A stretch of 53,249 nucleotides of DNA from DATEJJ01 sp039649115. Its GTDB lineage: Bacteria; Actinomycetota; Actinomycetes; Mycobacteriales; Micromonosporaceae. Below, in pieces: positions 1-7,874 of the stretch (position 1 is the stretch's first letter; each line of letters starts with the position of its first letter). A model generated the notes under the pieces. The model was not told where the DNA came from. It saw only the letters and a program-made list of their open reading frames with translations, and did not search any database. Both the position numbers and the translations under genes were made by a program. The DNA is taken from positions 1 to 53,249 of the forward strand of contig JBBWZQ010000056.1 in assembly GCA_039649115.1 (NCBI GenBank). The letters are read 5' to 3'.

Positions 1-1440
1 GAACAGCGGTCGCGCGCGCGGCAGCCGGCCCGTGCGCGGTTCGCACTGTGCCGCGATCCGGGCCGCGGCGCCGGGCAGGAACGGCGCGAGCTGCCGGGCC
101 AGGACGGTACACGCGCTGAGCAGGGTATCCAGCGCCTCGTCCAGCGGCTCGCCGGTCAGGTGCCAGGGTCGCACCCGCTCGACGTACCGGTTGGCCGCCT
201 CGACGATGCCGAAGACCGCGGCGCTGGCCGTCCGGAAGTCGCCTACCGCGAGCGCCGCGTCGACCGTGCCGTCAACCTGCGTCCAGTCCGGCGCCGCGCA
301 GTCCACCGGCACCCGCCCGTCCCGGTACCGGTGGACCATGCTGACCACCCGGTTGACGAGGTTGCCGGCGCCGTTGGCGAGATCCTGGTTGGCCCGGGCC
401 ACCAACCGGTCCACGGTGAAGTCGGTGTCCCCGACGCGCGGCACCTCGCGCAGCAGCCACCAGCGCACGGCATCGGCGCCGAACCGGTCGACCAGGGTCA
501 GCGGGTCCACCCCGGTGCCGCTGGACTTGCTGAGCTTGCGGCCGTCCACGGTCAGGTAGTCGTGGACCAGGACGGCGGTCGGCACGGGTACCCCCGCGGA
601 CAGCAGCATCGCCGGCCAGTACACCGCGTGGAAGCGCAGCACACCCTTGCCTACGAGGTGCACCCGTTGTCCACTGTGTACCCACCACTGTGGATAGTCC
701 GCGCTCTCCGTACCGTAGCCCAGTGCCGTGACGTAGTTGCCCAGCGCGTCCCACCAGACGTAGATGACCTGGTCGGGATCGTCCGGTACCGGGATCCCCC
801 AGCCGTGCGCGCGCTCGCGCGACCGGGAGATGCTGAAGTCGGCCAGTCCGGCGTCGATGAACGAGAGCACCTCGTTGCGCCGGGCCGGCGGCTCGATGCG
901 CAGCCGGCCGCTGCCGATCAGCTCGCGCAACTCCCCCGCGTACCGGGACAGGCGGAAGAACCAGTTCTCCTCGCTGACCGGCTGCGGTGGCGTGTCGTGC
1001 TCCGGGCAGCGGCCGTCCCGCAGTTCGTCCGGCGGGTAGAACTGCTCGCAGCCGACGCAGTACAGGCCGGCGTAGCGCCTGCGGTAGATGTCCCCGGACC
1101 GCGCGCAGGCGCGCCAGAACTCCGTCACCCCGCGCCGGTGCCGGGGGTCGGTACTGGTGCGGATGAAGTCGTCGTACGTCAACGCCAAGGGTTCCCGCAG
1201 CGCGGCGAAGGCACCGGCGTTGCGATCCACCAGCTCCTGCGTCGGTACCCCCTCCTGCTGCGCGGCGAGCACGTTCTTCAGGGAGTTGTCGTCGGTACCG
1301 GTGAGGAACCGGACCGGCCGGCCGCGCCGCCTGTGGTGGCGGGCGAGCACGTCTGCCTGCACGATCTCCAGCACGAAGCCGAGATGCGGGCGCGCGTTGA
1401 CGTACGGGATCGTGGTGGTGACATAGCAAGGCGGGGTCAA
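1..1440 (-). CDS. metG: Methionyl-tRNA synthetase, 3' end beyond window
   Basis: Charges tRNA(Met) with methionine in the cytoplasm. The first 480 codons are visible. The N-terminus reads TPPCYVTTTIPYVNARPHLG, with the class I HIGH-like signature as the PHLG segment. Further on are a zinc-knuckle-like stretch (YCVGCEQFYPPDEL ... CPEH), the WWDALGNY region, and the class I KMSKS-type loop as KLSKSSGTG. I chose the TTG start at 1440-1438 because a perfect AGGAGG lies 5 nt upstream and the MetRS N-terminus begins there; no ATG or GTG fits as well. The reading frame runs off the left edge after the start of the anticodon-binding domain. The gene is transcribed alone here behind a structured leader of about 150 nt. 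Identification is firm; only the start codon is inferred. Confidence 0.95.
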   Translation of the reverse strand, partial: MTPPCYVTTTIPYVNARPHLGFVLEIVQADVLARHHRRRGRPVRFLTGTDDNSLKNVLAAQQEGVPTQELVDRNAGAFAALREPLALTYDDFIRTSTDPRHRRGVTEFWRACARSGDIYRRRYAGLYCVGCEQFYPPDELRDGRCPEHDTPPQPVSEENWFFRLSRYAGELRELIGSGRLRIEPPARRNEVLSFIDAGLADFSISRSRERAHGWGIPVPDDPDQVIYVWWDALGNYVTALGYGTESADYPQWWVHSGQRVHLVGKGVLRFHAVYWPAMLLSAGVPVPTAVLVHDYLTVDGRKLSKSSGTGVDPLTLVDRFGADAVRWWLLREVPRVGDTDFTVDRLVARANQDLANGAGNLVNRVVSMVHRYRDGRVPVDCAAPDWTQVDGTVDAALAVGDFRTASAAVFGIVEAANRYVERVRPWHLTGEPLDEALDTLLSACTVLARQLAPFLPGAAARIAAQCEPRTGRLPRARPLF

Positions 1441-1445
1441 CCGAA

Positions 1446-1451
1446 CCTCCT
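1446..1451 (-). promoter_or_regulatory. Ribosome binding site of metG
   Basis: Perfect AGGAGG on the minus strand, 5 nt before a TTG codon. It decides the non-ATG start of metG. Confidence 0.8.
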
Positions 1452-1485
1452 GTGTGGACAGAGGGACGGGGCCGCGCATGCGGAA

Positions 1486-1509
1486 CGAGGCCCCGTTTGC
1501 GGGGCCTCG
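1486..1509 (-). promoter_or_regulatory. Perfect hairpin in metG leader, attenuator-like
   Basis: A 10-bp uninterrupted GC-rich stem (1486-1495 pairs with 1500-1509) closes a 4-nt loop, about 45 nt upstream of the metG start. There is no U-run after it on the minus strand. It could therefore be an intrinsic terminator in the actinobacterial style, an attenuator, or a processing site. It lies between a tiny leader ORF (1520-1555) and the metG ribosome binding site, the usual place for an attenuation element. The structure is seen directly; the function is inferred. Confidence 0.55.
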
Positions 1510-1519
1510 GATGGTCAGT

Positions 1520-1555
1520 TCAGTCCAGCGGAGAGCGCCCCAGGGTGGTGGGCAT
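1520..1555 (-). other. Possible 11-codon leader peptide upstream of metG
   Basis: Minus-strand ATG-initiated mini-ORF encoding MPTTLGRSPLD followed by TGA. A GTG two codons earlier would give 13 residues. It ends about 10 nt before the strong metG leader hairpin. No ribosome binding site is evident and only one internal methionine codon would be read, so a methionine-sensing attenuator is not demonstrated. Confidence 0.25.
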
Positions 1556-1600
1556 CAGCACCCGAAGGTCGGGGCGGGGCGCGGACTGGATCACGGCGTC

Positions 1601-1606
1601 AGGATA
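1601..1606 (-). promoter_or_regulatory. Candidate -10 box for the metG leader transcript
   Basis: TATCCT on the minus strand fits the actinobacterial TAnnnT -10 pattern. It would start a transcript near 1594, giving a leader of about 150 nt that contains the mini-ORF and hairpin. No convincing -35 is seen at 17 nt. Confidence 0.3.
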
Positions 1607-1673
1607 GCACCGTGGTCCCGCGGCAACGGCTCCATTTCGGCCGGCGGCCCGTCTCGACGGGCCGCAGGCAAGG

Positions 1674-1845
1674 TCAGGCGCCGGCCGAAGGTGGTTCGGG
1701 ATCAGGCGCCGGCAGAGGGCCGTTCAGGATCAGGCGCCGATCGAGGGCGGTTCGGGAGATCAGGCGCCGACCGAGGGCCGTTAGGGAGATCAAGCGCCGA
1801 CCGAGGGCGGTTGGCAAGATCGGGCGCCGGCAGAGGGCCGTTGGT
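1674..1845. repeat. Tandem repeat, six degenerate 28-30 bp units
   Basis: Six successive copies of a unit beginning tcaggcgcc and containing gagggc(g/c)gtt start at 1674, 1702, 1730, 1760, 1790 and 1820. The period is 28 bp for the first two steps and 30 bp for the last three. The array lies in the metG-helD gap and has no convincing coding potential. Confidence 0.85.
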
Positions 1846-1908
1846 GGCGCCGTGATCATGCGTAAAGGCGCCGTGATCACGATGAATGGCGCGTTGATCG
1901 CGACTCGG
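1846..1908. repeat. Tandem repeat, three 21-bp units with GATC core
   Basis: Units begin at 1846, 1867 and 1888 with ggcgccgtgatca, ggcgccgtgatca and ggcgcgttgatcg, so the first 13 bp are identical in two of three. The array follows the 28-30 bp repeat directly. Confidence 0.7.
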
Positions 1909-1946
1909 TGGAGGTTTGTGCAGTGAACTGCGCGAACCTCCACCGA
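1905..1946. terminator. Long inverted repeat, 12-bp perfect stem
   Basis: tcggtggaggtt (1905-1916) is perfectly complementary to 1935-1946. The 18-nt loop itself contains gcagt/actgc. This is the strongest palindrome in the metG-helD gap. It could insulate the two divergent units or be a protein-binding site; no gene ends immediately before it, so a terminator role is uncertain. Confidence 0.35.
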
Positions 1947-2014
1947 ATACCGATCTCCGAGCTGCCGCCGCGGGCTCCGCCCGCGGTTGCGGGCCGCAGG
2001 CTACGGGCTACGGC

Positions 2015-2081
2015 CGCGGACTCCCCGCGCGGACTCCCCGCGCGGGCCGCGGCGCGGGGCCGCGGCGCGGGGCCGCGGGCG
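2015..2081. repeat. 13-bp period GC-only tandem repeat
   Basis: Two copies of cgcggactccccg at 2015 and 2028 lead into about three copies of gggccgcggcgcg at 2044, 2057 and 2070. All follow a 13-bp period. This is simple-sequence DNA upstream of helD. Confidence 0.65.
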
Positions 2082-2235
2082 TGAGCACAGCGGGGATGCG
2101 GTTCCAGGATGAGTCGGGTCGTGCCGGCAGATTGTCGCTCCGGCGATTGCGCGCTATTTTTGCGAGGCTTGAACCCAACGCGACGCTATGCAACCGATAA
2201 TGCGCAGTAGGAATTGTATCAGAGAGGGACAACAA

Positions 2236-4527
2236 TTGCCGAGCGACGAGATCGATCGCGAGCAGGAGTACCTTTCGATGCTGTACGGCCGGCTCGACGG
2301 GATGCGGACCTCCGCCGCCACCCGCCGGGCCAAGGTGCTGCTGGAGACCGGTGGCACCCCGCAGGCGCGCGGGGAGCGTGAGGCACGCGCCGCGATGTAC
2401 ACCGATCAGGTCAGCCAGTTCGACGCGGTCGAGAGTGGCCTGTGCTTCGGCCGCCTCGACTTCGACGACGGCGAGCGCCGGTATGTCGGCCGGTTGGGCA
2501 TCTTCGACACGGACGCCGATTACGAACCGCTGCTGCTGGATTGGCGCGCCAGCGCCGCCCGCCCGTTCTATCTGGCCACCGCCGCCTCGCCGGAGGGCGT
2601 GCGCCGGCGCCGGCACCTGCGCACCGGCGGCCGGCGGGTGTTGGACGTGGAGGACGAGGTGCTCGACCTCGCGGCAGCGGCCGAGCTGGGCGCGGCGGGC
2701 GGGGCGCACCAGGGTCTGGCCGGCGAGGCGGTGCTGCTCGCCGCCATCAACGCGAGCCGCACCGGCCACATGCGCGACATCGTCGAGACCATCCAGGCCG
2801 ACCAGGACCGGATCATCCGCTCGGGCCACGACGGGGTACTGGTCGTGCAGGGCGGCCCGGGTACCGGCAAGACCGCGGTCGCGCTGCACCGGGCCGCGTA
2901 CCTGTTGTACACGCACCGCGAGCAGCTCGCCAAGCGCGGGGTGCTGATCGTCGGGCCCAACGCGACCTTCCTGCGCTACATCGAACGGGTGCTGCCGTCG
3001 CTGGGCGAGACCAGCGTGCTGCTCGCCACCGTCGGCGAGCTGTACCCGGGGGTGGTCGCCGACCGGGACGAGCCGGCCGAGGTCGCGGAGCGCAAGGGCA
3101 GTCTCGCGATGGTCGACGTGCTCGCCGAGGCGGTGCGGGACCGGCAGCGGGTACCGGACGAGCCGCTGGAGATCCCGTTCGACCACGGCGTGGTGACGCT
3201 GGACCCGGCCAGCTGCACGGCCGCCCGGTACCGGGCCCGCCGCTCGCGCCTGCCGCACAACCAGGCCCGCGCGGTCTTCCTCCGCGAGGCGCTCGACATG
3301 CTGGCCGGCGACGCGGCCGAACGGGTGCGCGACGACGTGCTCAGCATCGGTGCGCCGGACATCGACCCGGCCGACCCGTACATCAACGAGGAGGTCGATC
3401 CGGACGAGATCCTGGCCGAGGCGGACATCCAGGAGATCCGCCGGGAGCTGGCCGCCGACCCGGGGGTACGCGCGGCGCTGGACGAGCTGTGGCCGGTGCT
3501 GACCCCGCAGCGCGTGGTGTCGGAGCTGTTCGACAGGGCGCCGGAGGACGGCTGGTCGCCGGCTGACGTGCCGCTGCTCGACGAGGCGGCCGAGCTGCTC
3601 GGCGAGGACGACAGCGAGGCGCGTGCCCGCGCCGCGCGGGGGGAGCGCGAGCGGATCGCGTACGCGCAGGGCGTGCTGGACGTTCTCGGCGGCTCGGCAC
3701 CGCTGGACGCGGAGGACGAGATCGAAAACGAGATCCTCACGGCGGCGGATCTGCTGGCCGCCGACGAGCTGGCGCAGCGGCACGAGCACGGTGGTGACCT
3801 GACCGCGGCGCAGCGGGCGGCCGTGGACCGCGGCTGGGCCTTCGGGCACGTCATCGTCGACGAGGCGCAGGAGCTGTCCGCGATGGCGTGGCGGATGCTC
3901 ATGCGCCGCTGCCCGAGCCGGTCGATGACGATCGTCGGCGACGTCACGCAGACCGGCGATCCGGCTGGTACGGACTCATGGCAGCGGATCCTCGAACCGT
4001 ACGTGGCGGACCGGTGGCGGCTGGCCGAGCTGACCGTCAACTACCGCACGCCGGCCGAGGTGATGGCGGTCGCGGCGCGGGTACTGGCCGAGATCGACCC
4101 GGACCGGCAGCCACCGCGGTCGGTACGGGAGACCGGCGAGATGCCGTGGCGATGGGAGAACGGTTCCGTGGCGGAGGCCGTCGCCGGGGAGGTGGCGCGG
4201 CTGGGCGAGGGCCGGCTGGCGGTGCTGGTACCGGCGTCCCGCCTCGACGAGGTGCGCAGAGCGGTACCGGACGCCGGTGCGGGGCTGGACAGTCCGGTGG
4301 TCGTGCTGACCGTCCGGCAGGCCAAGGGGCTGGAGTTCGACGCCGTGCTGGTGGTCGATCCGGCGCGGATCCTGGCCGAGTCGCCGCGTGGCTGGCGTGA
4401 TCTTTACGTCGCGCTGACCCGTACCACGAAACGTCTTGGCGTCCTGCACGACGGCCCGCCGCCGGCCGCGCTGGCTTCCATGGTCCTCACATCCTCCTCG
4501 CAGGTTTCTCCCAGCGCCATGTGTTGA
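2236..4527 (+). CDS. helD: HelD-like RNA polymerase-associated UvrD/Rep helicase
   Basis: Superfamily 1 ATPase of the HelD type, known to bind RNA polymerase and release it from stalled or post-termination complexes. The protein is about 763 residues from this start. The N-terminal region (SDEIDREQEYLSMLYGRLD) is the coiled-coil arm that enters the secondary channel in known HelD proteins. Walker A GGPGTGKT is near residue 206. Walker B is VIVDEAQELS, followed by GDVTQTGDP, the motif IV-like TVNYRTPAEV, AKGLEFDAVLVVDP, and motif VI as YVALTRTTKRL. I prefer the TTG at 2236, preceded by GAGAGGGA, over an in-frame ATG at 2188 that lacks a Shine-Dalgarno sequence and adds 16 unfamiliar residues. 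Nine bases separate its stop from the next gene. Identification of the family is strong; the actinobacterial class II assignment is from overall similarity. Confidence 0.88.
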   Translation: MPSDEIDREQEYLSMLYGRLDGMRTSAATRRAKVLLETGGTPQARGEREARAAMYTDQVSQFDAVESGLCFGRLDFDDGERRYVGRLGIFDTDADYEPLLLDWRASAARPFYLATAASPEGVRRRRHLRTGGRRVLDVEDEVLDLAAAAELGAAGGAHQGLAGEAVLLAAINASRTGHMRDIVETIQADQDRIIRSGHDGVLVVQGGPGTGKTAVALHRAAYLLYTHREQLAKRGVLIVGPNATFLRYIERVLPSLGETSVLLATVGELYPGVVADRDEPAEVAERKGSLAMVDVLAEAVRDRQRVPDEPLEIPFDHGVVTLDPASCTAARYRARRSRLPHNQARAVFLREALDMLAGDAAERVRDDVLSIGAPDIDPADPYINEEVDPDEILAEADIQEIRRELAADPGVRAALDELWPVLTPQRVVSELFDRAPEDGWSPADVPLLDEAAELLGEDDSEARARAARGERERIAYAQGVLDVLGGSAPLDAEDEIENEILTAADLLAADELAQRHEHGGDLTAAQRAAVDRGWAFGHVIVDEAQELSAMAWRMLMRRCPSRSMTIVGDVTQTGDPAGTDSWQRILEPYVADRWRLAELTVNYRTPAEVMAVAARVLAEIDPDRQPPRSVRETGEMPWRWENGSVAEAVAGEVARLGEGRLAVLVPASRLDEVRRAVPDAGAGLDSPVVVLTVRQAKGLEFDAVLVVDPARILAESPRGWRDLYVALTRTTKRLGVLHDGPPPAALASMVLTSSSQVSPSAMC

Positions 4528-4536
4528 ACTGACACG

Positions 4537-4872
4537 ATGAGCTGGCTGTCCCGGCGTTTACGGGCGTCCGACGAGGCGCCGACCAAACTGGACCGCGAGG
4601 CCGACGCGCACGACCTCGCCTCCCTGGAGGCCTTCATCGTGAGCCGGCGCGGCGTCGAGCTCTACCTTGAGCCCGAGACGACCGCGACCGACACGACCGT
4701 GGTCGCCATCGCGCACGACGGCGAGTGGATCCGCCGGCGCACCGGATCGCCACGGGCGGCGCAGCAGATCGCCCGCCGCCGCACGGTGCCGCTGTACGAG
4801 GCGGCCAGGGTCGGCTATCCCGAGCGGATGCGGGCGTGGAACCGCGAGCACCCGGAGCGCAGGATCCGCTGA
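4537..4872 (+). CDS. Conserved hypothetical protein, 111 residues
   Basis: Small soluble, charged protein with no domain I can name. It starts MSWLSRRLRASDE with a basic N-terminus. A central stretch ELYLEPETTATDTTVVAIA is followed by DGEWIRRRTGSP and a basic C-terminal helix-rich segment (AAQQIARRRTVPLYEAARVG). It begins 9 nt after the helD stop, so it is probably translated from the same message. No signal peptide or membrane segment is visible. Uncharacterised proteins of this look are common in actinomycetes, but I cannot assign a function. Confidence 0.75.
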   Translation: MSWLSRRLRASDEAPTKLDREADAHDLASLEAFIVSRRGVELYLEPETTATDTTVVAIAHDGEWIRRRTGSPRAAQQIARRRTVPLYEAARVGYPERMRAWNREHPERRIR

Positions 4873-4912
4873 CTGAGCATCGGCGCCGGCGGCACCGGCA
4901 ACCTCGGCTTCC

Positions 4913-4938
4913 TGGCGTCCTCGAACGGCGCGACGCCA
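4913..4938 (+). terminator. Weak hairpin between convergent genes
   Basis: tggcgtc (4913-4919) pairs with gacgcca (4932-4938) across a 12-nt loop, in the 77-bp gap between two convergent genes. A bidirectional terminator is possible but the stem is short. Confidence 0.3.
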
Positions 4939-4949
4939 ACCCGGCGCGT

Positions 4950-6134
4950 TCACGCTGAACGGGGCGACCTGCGCTGCGGGTCGACCCTGACCCACGGCCG
5001 CTCGAACCGCCGGGCGAGCAGCACGCAACAGCCCAACACAATGAGGTACCCGGGGAGCCAGCCGACACGGAACAGGATCCAGCCCGGCCCCCGGGGTACG
5101 TCGAGCAGTCCGGGCACCCCGTGCGGCGCGAGCGCCAGCGTCACGCCGCAGACGAGCACCTGCGCCACCTGGTGCCAGCACAGGATCGTCAGCGTGCCGA
5201 GGTTCACCAGCGCGGCAGCGGCCCACCAGCGCGGCCGGCGCAGCAGCGCGGCGATCCGGTCGCGCAGCAGGATCGCCAGCCCGCACTGGCTCGCGGCCAG
5301 CGCGAGCACCAGCAGCGACGGCGGGTGCGAGTTGGTACGCGCCGCGCCGGGTACGCCCACCATGCTGACCGGGTAGCCGAACCGCGCCACGAGCAGCACG
5401 CCGAGCGCCGCTCCCCCGGCCGCCAGCAGCGCCGCGCCGCGCCGGCCGAGCCGCCCACCTGCCCACGCCACCCCCAGCACGTAGCCGAACGCCCAGCCGG
5501 GCAGCAGGTTCACCAGGCCGAGCCAGCCCGGCATGGCGTGCTGCCACGGCCCGTACCGCAGCAGGTCGACCGCGGCCACGAGGAGCAGCGGCGGTACCGC
5601 GGCACCGGCGCCCAGCCGGCGCACCGTCGCGATGATCACCGGTGTCAGCGCGGTGACGACCGCGTACACCGCGAGGAACCACAGCGGCTGCACGGTGAGC
5701 ACGACGGTGGTCCGCAGCGTGCCCGCCGGCACCCCGAGGAACCCGAGCAGCGGCAGCCCCACGCCGAGGGCGATGACGAGCGCGACGACCGGACGGGCCA
5801 GCCGCACCAGCCGGCGGCGCACCCACACCCGGTACGGCGCCTGGTAACTGCGAGCTGACGCGTAACCACCGACGAGGAAGAACAGTCCCAGCATCTGCAG
5901 CAGCCAGCTGACCGGGGCGAAGCCGGGCAGTGCGGCGAGCGGGCTGGAGACGTGCAGCGCGCCGGTGGCGTCCGGGTGCAACGGCATGACGAGCCAGTGG
6001 CCCACCACGACGCCGAGCAGGGCCAGCGCGCGCAGCCCGTCCAGGGTGCGGTCCCGGCCGGCGGGAGTCGCGGCGTCGATGCGCCGCGCCAGCGCGCCGT
6101 ACGTCCACTTTCGACGGTCAGACAGAGTCGGCAC
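4950..6134 (-). CDS. Membrane acyltransferase, acyltransferase-3 family
   Basis: Integral membrane O-acyltransferase-like protein of 394 residues with about ten hydrophobic segments. The family signature is at the N-terminus: RDRTLDGLRALALLGVVVGH (about residues 28-47), where the conserved R-x-hydrophobic and terminal histidine are typical of acyltransferase-3 proteins that modify surface sugars or lipids. GLFFLVGGYASARSY follows. The start is GTG at 6134 with GGAGG six nt upstream. It overlaps the end of the preceding hydrolase gene by 17 bp, so the two are co-transcribed and probably translationally coupled. The acyl donor and acceptor cannot be told from sequence. Confidence 0.8.
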   Translation of the reverse strand: MPTLSDRRKWTYGALARRIDAATPAGRDRTLDGLRALALLGVVVGHWLVMPLHPDATGALHVSSPLAALPGFAPVSWLLQMLGLFFLVGGYASARSYQAPYRVWVRRRLVRLARPVVALVIALGVGLPLLGFLGVPAGTLRTTVVLTVQPLWFLAVYAVVTALTPVIIATVRRLGAGAAVPPLLLVAAVDLLRYGPWQHAMPGWLGLVNLLPGWAFGYVLGVAWAGGRLGRRGAALLAAGGAALGVLLVARFGYPVSMVGVPGAARTNSHPPSLLVLALAASQCGLAILLRDRIAALLRRPRWWAAAALVNLGTLTILCWHQVAQVLVCGVTLALAPHGVPGLLDVPRGPGWILFRVGWLPGYLIVLGCCVLLARRFERPWVRVDPQRRSPRSA

Positions 6135-7152
6135 GGGACACCTCCGCGGTCAGTCCCAGCACGATGCGGGCGAGGTTGGTCAGAGATTCGGTACCGGGGG
6201 CGTAGTAGCCCTCGTGCCCGCGGGCGGTGCCGGTGCGCAACACCCGCGCCCCGAAGCCGGGAGCGACCGGGTCCGCGCCGTGCCCGAAGCCGGCCACGCG
6301 CACGTGTGGCGCGAAGCGGATCGGGTCGTCCGGGGTACGCGCGGCCCACACCCGGGCCGCGGTGCGCAGCTCGTCCACTGTGGACACATCGAGTCCCGGG
6401 GCGGCTAGCGCCACCAGATCCCCGGCCCGCATCCCCTGGGCGGCCCGACCGCAGACCACCGCGCCGTAGCTGTGGCACAGCAGCGTGACGCTCTCCTCGG
6501 GCAGGGCTTCGAGGAAGCGGCGCAGAGCCGGTGCGCCCGCCTCGGCGCGCTCCGAGCGGGCGACCAGCGGATCCAGCCCCTGCGGCGGGTCGTACCCGAG
6601 CCACACCAGCACCGCGACCGGGGCGCGCGGGTCCAACCGGTGCGCCTCGTCGAACACGGCACGCGCCGCGGCCAGCGGGTGGTTGCCCGCCTGCCCGGCC
6701 GCCCCGAGCAGGTTGGTGGCGCCCCAGCCCATGCCCGGCACCAGCACGGCGATGTGCCGCGCGGTGGCGAGGTCGCCCAGCACGACGATCGCCCGCCCGT
6801 CCCCGCGCGGGTCGTACCCGAGCAGCCGGCCCGGTATCCGCGACACCTCCGGTACGACCCGCTCGTTCGCCTCGTACCGCAGCGCGACCGGTACGCCGTC
6901 CAGGTTGCCGACCAGGGCCGGGTCCCGCCGGGCGAGCGTCTCCCGCTGCCCGGCGGACAGGCCCGTGAAGAAGCCGGCCACCTGTGCGGGCGACGCGGTC
7001 GCCGGGTCCGGCGCGGCAACGCCGGGTGCGATGGCGGCGACGTCCGTGCGCCACTTCGCCACGGTGAGGTCCCGGGCGAGTGGTGCCTTGGCGGGTGTGG
7101 CACCGGTCAGCAACAGTCCACTGAGGACGATCCCGCTGATGATGGCTCTCAT
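6118..7152 (-). CDS. Secreted alpha/beta hydrolase, DUF1023 family
   Basis: Predicted exported serine hydrolase of 344 residues. The N-terminus MRAIISGIVLSGLLLTG...TPAKA looks like a Sec signal peptide cleaved near residue 23. The nucleophile elbow is CHSYGA (catalytic serine). AVLVPGMGWGATNLLGA forms the oxyanion region, and the histidine is probably in GHEGYYAPGTESL. These features match actinobacterial DUF1023 alpha/beta hydrolases, whose substrates are unknown. A TAGCGT box lies 7 nt before the ATG and no Shine-Dalgarno sequence is present, suggesting a leaderless mRNA. The gene overlaps the downstream membrane acyltransferase, hinting at a joint envelope-modification role, which is inference. 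Confidence 0.8.
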   Translation of the reverse strand: MRAIISGIVLSGLLLTGATPAKAPLARDLTVAKWRTDVAAIAPGVAAPDPATASPAQVAGFFTGLSAGQRETLARRDPALVGNLDGVPVALRYEANERVVPEVSRIPGRLLGYDPRGDGRAIVVLGDLATARHIAVLVPGMGWGATNLLGAAGQAGNHPLAAARAVFDEAHRLDPRAPVAVLVWLGYDPPQGLDPLVARSERAEAGAPALRRFLEALPEESVTLLCHSYGAVVCGRAAQGMRAGDLVALAAPGLDVSTVDELRTAARVWAARTPDDPIRFAPHVRVAGFGHGADPVAPGFGARVLRTGTARGHEGYYAPGTESLTNLARIVLGLTAEVSRADSV

Positions 7153-7159
7153 GCCGCAG

Positions 7160-7165
7160 ACGCTA
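7160..7165 (-). promoter_or_regulatory. Leaderless-type -10 box of the DUF1023 gene
   Basis: TAGCGT (TAnnnT) on the minus strand, 7 nt before the ATG, with no ribosome binding site between. Confidence 0.4.
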
Positions 7166-7226
7166 GGGATCGCGGTACCGGACGCGCCTCCCGCGACGGA
7201 GCCGATTCCCGTCTAGTACTCAGGTA

Positions 7227-7874
7227 TCAGCCGGCATAGCCGTTCTCGTAGGCGAACACGACGGCCTGGGTGCGGTCACGCAGCCCGAGCTTGGCGAGCA
7301 TGTTGCCCACGTGCGTCTTGACCGTCTGCTCGGCGAGCACCAGTTCCCCGGCGATCTCCGCGTTGGACAGCCCGCGCGCCACCAGCCGCAGCACGTCCAG
7401 TTCGCGCGGGGTGAGCGCCGCCGCCGCACCCGAGTCCGGCCGCTCGTGGTGGCGGCGCCGCGCGAACGCGCTGATCAGGCGCCGGGTGACCGACGGCGCG
7501 AGCAGCGCGTCGCCGCGCGCCACCACGCGTACCGCCTCGACGAGTTCCGCGCCCGACGCGTCCTTGAGCAGGAAGCCACTGGCACCGGCGCCGAGCGCCT
7601 CGTACACGTACTCGTCGAGGTCGAAGGTGGTCAGGATCAGGACGCCCGGTCGCGGCCCGGCACCCGCGATCTCCGCGGTGGCCGCGAGCCCGTCGAGCAC
7701 CGGCATGCGGATGTCCATCACCACCACGTCCGGTGCCAGCGTCCGGGCCAGCTCGACGGCCGCCCGCCCGTCGCCGGCCCGGCCGACCACCTCGATGTCC
7801 CCGGCCGCGGACAGCAGCGTGGCCAGTCCGTCCCGGATCATGATCTGGTCATCCACCACGAGCACCCGGATCAT
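7227..7874 (-). CDS. NarL/LuxR-family response regulator
   Basis: Two-component response regulator, 215 residues. The receiver domain occupies about residues 1-120: acidic pocket VVDDQ, phosphoacceptor Asp in VVMDIRMPVLDG (about residue 54), switch Thr in LILTTF, and conserved Lys in FLLKDAS. A GerE/LuxR-type helix-turn-helix is C-terminal (LTPRELDVLRLVARGLSNAE ... VKTHVGNMLAKLGLRDR). The ATG at 7874 overlaps the histidine kinase stop as ATGA, so translation is coupled. The partner is the upstream kinase. The regulon is unknown; the pair is fused by overlap to citrate synthase. Confidence 0.92.
   Translation of the reverse strand: MIRVLVVDDQIMIRDGLATLLSAAGDIEVVGRAGDGRAAVELARTLAPDVVVMDIRMPVLDGLAATAEIAGAGPRPGVLILTTFDLDEYVYEALGAGASGFLLKDASGAELVEAVRVVARGDALLAPSVTRRLISAFARRRHHERPDSGAAAALTPRELDVLRLVARGLSNAEIAGELVLAEQTVKTHVGNMLAKLGLRDRTQAVVFAYENGYAG

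Noticed and set aside
1607..1625. T-box-like gtggtcccgcgg on the plus strand near metG
   Set aside because: Wrong strand for metG, lacks the ggta-acc core, and no plus-strand synthetase gene follows.
1674..1908. Possible CRISPR array
   Set aside because: Units are 21-30 bp head to tail with no unique spacers and no cas genes.
2188..2235. ATG at 2188 as the helD start
   Set aside because: No ribosome binding site, a -10-like gataat lies downstream of it, and the added 16 residues do not look like the HelD N-terminus.
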